A program made the position numbers and the translations under genes. From Clostridiales bacterium (lineage in GTDB: Bacteria; Bacillota; Clostridia; Peptostreptococcales; NVVX01), in contig JAJOKQ010000106.1 of the NCBI GenBank assembly GCA_021129785.1, positions 1-5,169 of the forward strand: a stretch of DNA of 5,169 nt, given 5' to 3'. Positions 1-5,169 of the stretch are shown in pieces. Within the stretch, counting starts at the first letter, position 1; every line of letters begins with the position of its first letter. The notes below the pieces were generated by a model. It was not told the origin of the DNA and did no database searches. It saw nothing but the letters and a program-made list of their open reading frames with translations.

Positions 1-1
1 T

Positions 2-21
2 TCCCACTTGAAGAAGTGGGA
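2..21. repeat. GC-rich hairpin, IS200/IS605-end-like, at window edge
   Basis: The arms CCCACTT (3-9) and AAGTGGG (14-20) pair perfectly around a GAAG loop, and T2-A21 extends the stem to 8 bp. A short palindrome, AGTC-TT-GACT (21-30), follows directly. A compact GC-rich stem-loop in an otherwise very AT-rich intergenic region, flanked by a TTGAC-like motif, resembles the subterminal hairpins that TnpA recognises at the ends of IS200/IS605-family elements; that resemblance is my recollection of the family, not a search. There is no T-run on its plus-strand 3' side, so it is not a plus-strand intrinsic terminator. On the minus strand the window ends one base past the stem, so a terminator serving recN cannot be fully excluded. 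Whether a tnpA or tnpB gene lies beyond the edge cannot be seen. Confidence 0.45.
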
Positions 22-55
22 GTCTTGACTCTAAAACATAATAGATAGATAAAAT

Positions 56-77
56 ATTAATATATTAGTATATTAAT
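56..77 (-). terminator. AT-only inverted repeat downstream of recN, possible weak terminator
   Basis: The arms ATTAATATA (56-64) and TATATTAAT (69-77) are perfect 9-bp reverse complements around a 4-nt loop. The repeat begins 13 nt beyond the recN TAG stop. In the minus-strand direction the stem is followed by ATTTTATCTATC, which gives a short and broken T-run. The position fits the end of the operon, but a stem with no G-C pair is thermodynamically weak. This could equally be chance symmetry in AT-rich DNA or a protein-binding palindrome. Confidence 0.3.
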
Positions 78-90
78 CCTATTAAAAATT

Positions 91-1797
91 CTACTTTTTT
101 CTCAAACAAGCTTGATCTATCATCTCTTCAGCGTGTTTCAAAGTTATTTCGGTCAATTTTCCACCTAATAATCTTCCAATTTCATGCACAATCTTATTTT
201 TGCTTAATCTGTTAATCTTTGTTTTCGTAGCAGTTTCATTTTCAATTTTTTCAATCAAAAAATGAGAATCTGCTAAACATGCAATTTGAGGTAAGTGCGT
301 AATACATATAACTTGGTGATTTCTAGAAATTTGATACAATTTTTCCCCAACAATTTGTGCTGTTCTTCCACTTACTCCCGTGTCAATTTCATCAAAAATT
401 AAACACGGAATTTTGTCTGTATCCGCTAGAATTGTTTTAAGTGCAAGCATTATTCTAGACATTTCACCACCTGAAGCTACTTTAGATAGTGGTTTTAGTG
501 GCTCTCCTACATTAGTTGAAATTAAAAATGTGACACTATCTATGCCCTTTGATGTTAGTTTATATTTTGAATTTTCCGTTTGTAATTGTTTTATCGCAAT
601 ACTAAAAGATACTTTTTTCATGTTAAGCTCTTTCAAAATTTTCATTAATGACTTATCTAAGGTAATTGCAACAAGTTTTCTAGTTTCACTTAGTGCAATA
701 GATAGTTTTTCTAATTCTATTTCACTGTTTTCTACTTCCCCCTTAATTTCGTCAATTTTAGCTTTGCTATTTATTAGATCCTCTAACTCACTAACTATTT
801 TTTCTCTATAGACTAGAATCTCTTCTACCGATATTCCGTATTTTCGTTTTAATCTATTTATAACATCTAATCTCTCTTCAATTTCATCTAGTATGTTTGG
901 ATCGAATTCAACTTGTTCCTTATACTCTCTTATTTCCCATGCTAAATCTTGTAACTTATATTGAACTTCTTCAAAAGAATCATAAAATTTTTTAAGTTCA
1001 GGATCAAATGTCTTTACATCTCCTAAATTATGGGTTATAAATGTCAAATCATCCAATATTGATGAATTCAGATCGCTATCAGCTAGTTTTTCGTATGAAT
1101 TAGCTAAAGCACTATAAATTTTTTCGGCATTAAGCACTAGTTTTTTTTGTTTATTTAAATCTTCTTCTTCTTGAATGGTTAAATTAGATTCATCAATTTC
1201 CTGTGCTTGAAATTTTAGCATATCAATCTTTCTCATGCGTTCTTTTTCATCAACAGATATTTCATTCAATTGTTTTTTTAATAATTCAAGTGTTGCATAT
1301 TTACTAGCGACTTTAATAGCTTGTTTTTGAATTGCTTTCCCTCCAAAACTGTCTAGTATATCAATGTGCGAGTTTTGATTTAGAAGTGATTGATGATTAT
1401 GCTGACCATGAATATCGATCAATTTCTCGCTTACGCTCTTTAATGCTCCTCTTGTTACAATAATTCCATTTATTCTACATACACTTCTGCCATTTGAGTA
1501 TATTTCTCTCATCAAAATAATGATTTCTTCTTCATTTTTTTCTATGCCCAACTCATCAATTCTCTCAAAAATCACACTATTTTTAGAAGCCTTAAAAACT
1601 GCTTGCACAGTGCATTTATTGCAGCCCGATCTTACAAACTCCCTGTCAGCTCTTTCACCAATTGCCATATTTACAGCGTCAATAATTATTGATTTTCCAG
1701 CGCCTGTTTCACCTGATAATATGTTCAATCCTTCAGTAAATTGCATACTCAATTCATCAATTAAAGCAAAGTTTTTCACTTTTAATTCTAGTAGCAC
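91..1797 (-). CDS. recN: DNA repair protein RecN (SMC-like ATPase)
   Basis: RecN is a cytoplasmic SMC-like ATPase recruited early to DNA double-strand breaks, where it promotes end cohesion and RecA-dependent repair. The predicted protein has 568 residues, within the usual 550-580. The N-terminal ATPase half carries Walker A GETGAGKS (residues 29-36) and the conserved HGQHNHQSL segment (130-138). A charged, Lys/Glu-rich middle (about 160-420) matches the antiparallel coiled coil. The C-terminal half has the ABC signature ASGGE (441-445), Walker B CLIFDE (465-470) and a switch histidine in THLPQ (500-504). All ATPase motifs are present, so the gene appears intact. I chose the GTG at 1797 because it follows AAGGGGG by 6 nt and gives the family-typical start VLLELKVKNFALI. 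An in-frame TTG at 1818 would add seven residues but lies upstream of that ribosome site. The gene is 51 nt downstream of tlyA and ends with TAG. Confidence 0.97.
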   Translation of the reverse strand: MLLELKVKNFALIDELSMQFTEGLNILSGETGAGKSIIIDAVNMAIGERADREFVRSGCNKCTVQAVFKASKNSVIFERIDELGIEKNEEEIIILMREIYSNGRSVCRINGIIVTRGALKSVSEKLIDIHGQHNHQSLLNQNSHIDILDSFGGKAIQKQAIKVASKYATLELLKKQLNEISVDEKERMRKIDMLKFQAQEIDESNLTIQEEEDLNKQKKLVLNAEKIYSALANSYEKLADSDLNSSILDDLTFITHNLGDVKTFDPELKKFYDSFEEVQYKLQDLAWEIREYKEQVEFDPNILDEIEERLDVINRLKRKYGISVEEILVYREKIVSELEDLINSKAKIDEIKGEVENSEIELEKLSIALSETRKLVAITLDKSLMKILKELNMKKVSFSIAIKQLQTENSKYKLTSKGIDSVTFLISTNVGEPLKPLSKVASGGEMSRIMLALKTILADTDKIPCLIFDEIDTGVSGRTAQIVGEKLYQISRNHQVICITHLPQIACLADSHFLIEKIENETATKTKINRLSKNKIVHEIGRLLGGKLTEITLKHAEEMIDQACLRKK

Positions 1798-1803
1798 AGA
1801 ATT

Positions 1804-1810
1804 CCCCCTT
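1804..1810 (-). promoter_or_regulatory. Ribosome binding site of recN
   Basis: AAGGGGG on the minus strand lies 6 nt before the GTG at 1797. This spacing selects GTG rather than the in-frame TTG at 1818, which lies 5' of this site and so cannot use it. The strong site probably compensates for the non-ATG start. Confidence 0.75.
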
Positions 1811-1848
1811 TTTGACAAAATAAATTATTGTAAAACTAAAAAACAGCA

Positions 1849-2661
1849 TTAGAACGAATCAGATTCATGAGACTTTGAAACAATTTTTTTTACAAACTCT
1901 TTGTCAAACAGTTCCTTGTTTTGCTTAGAATTTTTTAAATATAATAAATACTCTATATTTCCTTTAGGACCTTTTAGTGGAGAGTAAGTTAAATCGAGAA
2001 TTTCCATACCGTTTTCCTCAGCAAAATCAATAATTCTAATTATAACTTCTTCATGAGTCTTGGGATCTTTAACAACACCCTTTTTTCCAACTTTGCCTTT
2101 TCCAGCTTCAAATTGTGGCTTAATTAATGCTACAATCTCTGCATTTTCAAGCAAGAGGTTCTTCAAAACTGGTAGAACAAGCCTAAGTGAAATAAACGAA
2201 ACATCAATTGAAGCAAAATCTGCTATTTCTCCAATTTGACAGCTGGTAACATATCTAATATTAGTTTTTTCCATACTTATTACCCTATCATCTTGCCTTA
2301 ATTTCCATGATAATTGCCCATACCCCACATCAATAGAGAATACTTTTTGTGCATTATTTTGTAGCATACAATCCGTAAATCCACCTGTGGATGAGCCAAT
2401 ATCTAAGCATACTTTATGATTTAATTCAATATTAAAACTCCCAATTGCTTTTGCTAGCTTTGAACCTCCTCGACTTACATATGTGTTTTGACTTGATTTC
2501 ACATTAATTATTGCTTCTGATTTTACTTGAGTACCTGGTTTGTCGACAATTTGATTGTCCACAAAAACGAGTCCTGCCATTATTGCTCTTTTTGCTCTTT
2601 CTCTACTTTCAAAATACTCTCTTTGAACAAGTAATTGATCTATTCTAATATTTTGCGCCAT
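1849..2661 (-). CDS. tlyA: TlyA-family 16S/23S rRNA (cytidine-2'-O)-methyltransferase
   Basis: This is a SAM-dependent 2'-O-methyltransferase of the TlyA family (B. subtilis YqxC), often labelled hemolysin A. The characterised mycobacterial member methylates cytidines in 16S and 23S rRNA, and its loss gives capreomycin resistance. The protein has 270 residues. An N-terminal S4 RNA-binding domain (about 4-60, starting RIDQLLVQR) is followed by SRGGSKL (63-69) and an FtsJ/RrmJ-type Rossmann domain. The SAM loop is CLDIGSSTGGFTD (85-97). The likely K-D-K-E catalytic residues are K68, D153 (in SIDVSFISL), K181 (in LIKPQFEAG) and E237 (in GNIEYLL). The complete S4 domain and length resemble the TlyA type that modifies both subunits, but specificity cannot be settled here. 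The ATG at 2661 follows AGGAG by 5 nt, and the gene starts 12 nt after the dxs stop, so it is co-transcribed with dxs. Confidence 0.95.
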   Translation of the reverse strand: MAQNIRIDQLLVQREYFESRERAKRAIMAGLVFVDNQIVDKPGTQVKSEAIINVKSSQNTYVSRGGSKLAKAIGSFNIELNHKVCLDIGSSTGGFTDCMLQNNAQKVFSIDVGYGQLSWKLRQDDRVISMEKTNIRYVTSCQIGEIADFASIDVSFISLRLVLPVLKNLLLENAEIVALIKPQFEAGKGKVGKKGVVKDPKTHEEVIIRIIDFAEENGMEILDLTYSPLKGPKGNIEYLLYLKNSKQNKELFDKEFVKKIVSKSHESDSF

Positions 2662-2666
2662 ATTTT

Positions 2667-2671
2667 CTCCT
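2667..2671 (-). promoter_or_regulatory. Ribosome binding site of tlyA
   Basis: AGGAG on the minus strand is placed 5 nt before the ATG at 2661 and just after the dxs TAG stop. It supports both the chosen tlyA start and independent reinitiation within the operon. Confidence 0.7.
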
Positions 2672-2673
2672 AA

Positions 2674-4575
2674 CTACTTAACAATAGATATTTTTCCGTA
2701 ATCCGTACTTCTAACATCGTTTAAAATTGTATCCCTTATTTTACTGCTGGATAAATTATAAAAATCAAACAAACTATCTACACTACCATGCTCAATAAAC
2801 TTATCAGGCAAAGCTAATATTTTAACTGTCTTTCTAACATCAGCGTCATTTAACAAAGACAAAACTTGAATTCCAAAACCACCTATCTTAACATTATCCT
2901 CTATTGTATAGATACGTTCGCATTTTTTCGCATATTTCGAAATCAGCTTTTTATCAAGTGGTTTTATAAATCTTGCATTAATTAGTGTAGCATTAATCCC
3001 TTTTTCTTTTAATTCTTTACATGCAATTAGTGCATTATTAGTCATATTCCCAACAGCAAAAATAACTGCATCAGTTCCACTTTCATACACAACTTCGCCT
3101 TCACCTTGCACTATCTCAGCACAAATAGAATCCCTTTTTATCTCAGCATTTCCTCTTGGATATCTAATTACAGTAGGTGTTCCTTGTTTTAGAGAATAAT
3201 GAATCATTTTATTTAGTTCTATCCCATCTCTAGGTGACATAATAGTTAGATTGGGGATGCTCGACAAATATGAGATGTCAAATACACCATGATGCGTTTC
3301 GCCATCAGCACCAACTAGCCCTGCTCTGTCAACCAAAAATAAAACAGAAAGATTTTGCAAACACACGTCGTGTAGAATTTGATCGTAACCTCTTTGCAAA
3401 AAAGTTGAATATACAGGGAAAACAGCTTTACATCCAGCAGCAGCAAGTCCTGCCGCAAACGTAGTAGCATGCTGTTCTGCAATTCCTACGTCAAATAAAC
3501 GCTTAGGGAAAAGTTTTTGAAAATCGTTTAACCCTGTACCAGAGGGCATTGCCGCAGTAATTACAACTACCTTTTCATCTTCTCTAGCACAATTAACTAA
3601 TGTGTCGCCTGCAATTTTTGAAAATGTTGCTTTAGAAGATGTTGATACAGGTTTTCCAGATTCAACTTCAAATGGACTGATTCCATGAAATATATGAGGA
3701 TATTTTTCGGCAAAACTATATCCTTTACCTTTTTTTGTGATTGTATGAAGTAGTACAGGTCCTTTTATTGTCTTGCATTGCTTTAACGCTTGACAGACTG
3801 CACCATAGTCGTGTCCATCCACAGGTCCAATATATGTAAAACCAAACTCCTCAAATAGAATCCCTGGAACTAGAAAATACTTAATACAATCTTTTATTTT
3901 TTCAGCTGTCTTAGCTGTAAATTCGCCAATAACGGGTATCTTCTTTAGAAGACTATCTATATTTTTTTTGAATCTATTATATAATGGAGCACTCCTTAGC
4001 CTATTTAAGTACTTTGACAGTCCTCCAACATTTTGCGATATTGACATTGCGTTATCATTTAATATTACAAGCAAGTCATTTTTACTGTGCCCTGCATGAT
4101 TTAGAGCTTCAAATGCCATACCACCTGTTAACGCACCGTCGCCTATTATAGCAATTACAGAATATTTATCTTTATTTAAATCTCTTGCTGTTGCCATTCC
4201 CATGGCAGCAGATATTGAAGTACTACTATGTCCAGTGTCAAAGTGGTCGTGCTCGCTCTCGCTGCGTTTAGGAAACCCACTTAATCCTTTGTATTGTCTA
4301 AGTGTATTGAACTTTTCTTTTCTACCAGTAACAATTTTATGAATATAGCTTTGATGCCCTACATCCCAAATAATTCTATCTATAGTACTGTCAAATTCTG
4401 AGTGAATAGCTAAAGTAAGCTCAACTACGCCTAAATTTGAAGCAAGATGTCCCCCTGTTTTTGATACAGAACTAATTAAAAATTCTCTTATTTCTTCTGA
4501 AAGCTTCACAATTTCATACTCGTTCAGTTTTTTAATATCTTCTGGCGAATTAATTTTTGATAAATAGCTTTCCAT
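2674..4575 (-). CDS. dxs: 1-deoxy-D-xylulose-5-phosphate synthase
   Basis: Dxs condenses pyruvate with glyceraldehyde 3-phosphate, releasing CO2 and forming 1-deoxy-D-xylulose 5-phosphate. This is the first step of the MEP isoprenoid pathway, and the product also feeds thiamine and pyridoxal synthesis. It is a cytoplasmic, thiamine-diphosphate-dependent homodimer. The protein has 633 residues, a normal length. Visible landmarks are GGH (41-43), DVGHQ (71-75), the ThDP/Mg motif GDG (145-147) with NDN (173-175), the catalytic glutamate E367 in GIAEQH, the substrate-pocket histidine H428 in GETHHG, and RYPRGN (471-476). The C-terminal transketolase domain (about 500-620) is complete. I chose the ATG at 4575 because MESYLSKINSPEDIKKL aligns with family N-termini and lies 4 nt after the upstream TGA. 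An in-frame ATG at 4629 would add 18 very basic residues, lacks a Shine-Dalgarno site and lies inside the upstream gene. The stop is TAG. Confidence 0.97.
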   Translation of the reverse strand: MESYLSKINSPEDIKKLNEYEIVKLSEEIREFLISSVSKTGGHLASNLGVVELTLAIHSEFDSTIDRIIWDVGHQSYIHKIVTGRKEKFNTLRQYKGLSGFPKRSESEHDHFDTGHSSTSISAAMGMATARDLNKDKYSVIAIIGDGALTGGMAFEALNHAGHSKNDLLVILNDNAMSISQNVGGLSKYLNRLRSAPLYNRFKKNIDSLLKKIPVIGEFTAKTAEKIKDCIKYFLVPGILFEEFGFTYIGPVDGHDYGAVCQALKQCKTIKGPVLLHTITKKGKGYSFAEKYPHIFHGISPFEVESGKPVSTSSKATFSKIAGDTLVNCAREDEKVVVITAAMPSGTGLNDFQKLFPKRLFDVGIAEQHATTFAAGLAAAGCKAVFPVYSTFLQRGYDQILHDVCLQNLSVLFLVDRAGLVGADGETHHGVFDISYLSSIPNLTIMSPRDGIELNKMIHYSLKQGTPTVIRYPRGNAEIKRDSICAEIVQGEGEVVYESGTDAVIFAVGNMTNNALIACKELKEKGINATLINARFIKPLDKKLISKYAKKCERIYTIEDNVKIGGFGIQVLSLLNDADVRKTVKILALPDKFIEHGSVDSLFDFYNLSSSKIRDTILNDVRSTDYGKISIVK

Positions 4576-4588
4576 TCCCTCATCTCTC
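4576..4588 (-). promoter_or_regulatory. Coupled stop/start junction and purine-rich ribosome site of dxs
   Basis: Read on the minus strand this is GAGAGATGAGGGA directly before the dxs ATG. It contains the upstream gene's TGA stop (4582-4580), then GGGA. The best Shine-Dalgarno candidates are GAGAG (8 nt spacing) and GAGG (2 nt spacing), neither of them ideal. The four-base distance between stop and start suggests that ribosomes finishing the membrane-protein gene reinitiate on dxs. Confidence 0.5.
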
Positions 4589-5169
4589 TTTCTTTTTTTT
4601 ACAATTACTCTTTTTCTTCTTATCACCATTAGGGATTAGATCGATTTTCACATGTCGAGAAATAGCATCCAAGCATTTTGCTACCTTAAATACAATAAAT
4701 TGCGAACTATTAAAAGCAATCCTTTTACCTAATGCCTTCCCTCCAACTGTCAAGGCAGCAGTAAAGGCAGTTAGAACTATTGTTAAGATAGCTCTGTTTA
4801 CATTTGTAACTACATTTCCTAGTTGCATTACAATGCTCGCTACGGCGACTCCACTAACAATTCCACAAATATCACCAATTACATCATTACAAAAACTTGC
4901 CAAAACATCGGCATTTTTTGTAAGTTTAATTGCATATCTAGCCCCTGGTATTTTATTAGATGCCATTGCATGAAAAGGTTGTTCTGAAGCTACGGTGATT
5001 GCTATACCAATCATGTCGCTAAATATGCCTATAGATATGATAAATAGTAATATTGCAAAAGCAGAAAGCACAAATGCATTTAAAATTACCGCTTCGGCAA
5101 AAAAACTAATTGCAATAGATAAAAAAAACGTCCAAAAAGTTATTGATATTACCCATTTCAAATTATATT
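4580..5169 (-). CDS. Small integral membrane protein upstream of dxs, DUF21/CorB-like (5' end probably outside window)
   Basis: This is an integral membrane protein of at least 193 residues with no assigned function. Counting from a TTG at 5161, hydrophobic stretches fall at about 4-27, 29-58, 92-118 and 122-140, giving roughly four membrane segments. Between the second and third lies the polar segment SEQPFHAMASNKIPGARYAIKL (59-80), followed by CNDVIGDICG (91-100). That layout recalls the DUF21 (CNNM/CorB-type) transmembrane domain, where a conserved S-x-E and a GA-x-x-A segment follow a membrane helix. No CBS or CorC domain follows. I recall similar short proteins next to clostridial dxs labelled as CorB-like Mg/Co transporters, but transport is unproven. 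The tail is very lysine-rich (181-192). The reading frame is open to the window edge, and the TTG at 5161 has no ribosome site in the 8 visible bases, so the true start is probably outside. It overlaps nothing and is coupled to dxs. Confidence 0.75.
   Translation of the reverse strand, partial: YNLKWVISITFWTFFLSIAISFFAEAVILNAFVLSAFAILLFIISIGIFSDMIGIAITVASEQPFHAMASNKIPGARYAIKLTKNADVLASFCNDVIGDICGIVSGVAVASIVMQLGNVVTNVNRAILTIVLTAFTAALTVGGKALGKRIAFNSSQFIVFKVAKCLDAISRHVKIDLIPNGDKKKKSNCKKKKER

Noticed and set aside
41..51. GATA-like short tandem (ATAGATAGATA)
   Set aside because: It has fewer than three full units in AT-rich intergenic DNA and no structural or positional support for a function.
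380..811. Plus-strand open frame of about 140 codons
   Set aside because: It lies entirely antisense to recN, whose ATPase motifs are intact. Its product is Ser/Leu/Ile-rich in the way expected from antisense reading of AT-rich coding DNA, and no family is recognisable.
1798..1848. Possible internal promoter before recN
   Set aside because: TTTACA and TTGTCA resemble -35 boxes, but no convincing -10 element follows at 16-18 nt. In DNA this AT-rich such matches are expected by chance.
1520..1852. Plus-strand open frame across the recN start and the tlyA-recN gap
   Set aside because: It is antisense to recN for nearly all its length and shows no recognisable domain. It looks like a shadow frame, not a replacement for argR.
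3270..3464. Short plus-strand open frame of 64 codons
   Set aside because: It lies inside dxs, antisense to the conserved substrate-pocket region, and has no independent support.
4580..4610. A-rich slippery stretch (A8 followed by G, minus strand) at the end of the membrane-protein gene, as a possible programmed frameshift into dxs
   Set aside because: The zero-frame A-AAA-AAG heptamer resembles the dnaX site, but a -1 shift leads into the third frame, not dxs. Joining the two genes would need +1. Normal stop/start coupling explains the junction.
4557..4973. Plus-strand open frame with a hydrophobic product
   Set aside because: It is antisense to the membrane-protein gene. The hydrophobicity follows from the complementary reading of membrane-segment codons.

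Overview
The window looks like ordinary chromosome from an AT-rich, low-GC Firmicute, most likely a member of the Clostridia or a close relative. This rests on strong A/T bias at wobble positions, purine-rich Shine-Dalgarno sites, GTG/TTG start candidates, TGA used as a stop, and above all gene order. A small membrane protein, dxs, a TlyA-type rRNA methyltransferase and recN sit on one strand in the order known from Bacillus and Clostridium chromosomes (the xseA-xseB-ispA-dxs-tlyA-(argR)-recN neighbourhood). No species call is possible from the sequence alone.

Layout, read in the direction of transcription (minus strand, right to left). At 5169-4580 is a membrane protein with about four transmembrane segments, whose 5' end probably runs off the window. 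Its TGA stop lies 4 nt before the ATG of dxs (4575-2674), the first enzyme of the MEP isoprenoid pathway. Twelve nt after dxs comes the tlyA-like rRNA methyltransferase (2661-1849). After a 51-nt gap comes recN (1797-91), an SMC-like DNA repair ATPase starting at a GTG behind a strong AAGGGGG ribosome binding site. The spacing indicates one polycistronic unit, with translational coupling likely at the first junction. The genes serve different processes (envelope/isoprenoid precursor supply, ribosome modification, recombination repair), so this is a conserved housekeeping operon rather than a pathway.

The only non-coding stretch of note is 1-90, downstream of recN. It holds an AT-only perfect inverted repeat (56-77), which may be a weak terminator, and at the window edge a compact GC-rich hairpin (2-21). 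That hairpin resembles the subterminal hairpins of IS200/IS605-family (TnpA/TnpB) elements, so a mobile element or its relic may lie just beyond the left edge.

I found no convincing undescribed system. The points most worth a second look are the edge hairpin, the absence of argR and nadK between tlyA and recN, and the poorly characterised membrane protein in front of dxs.
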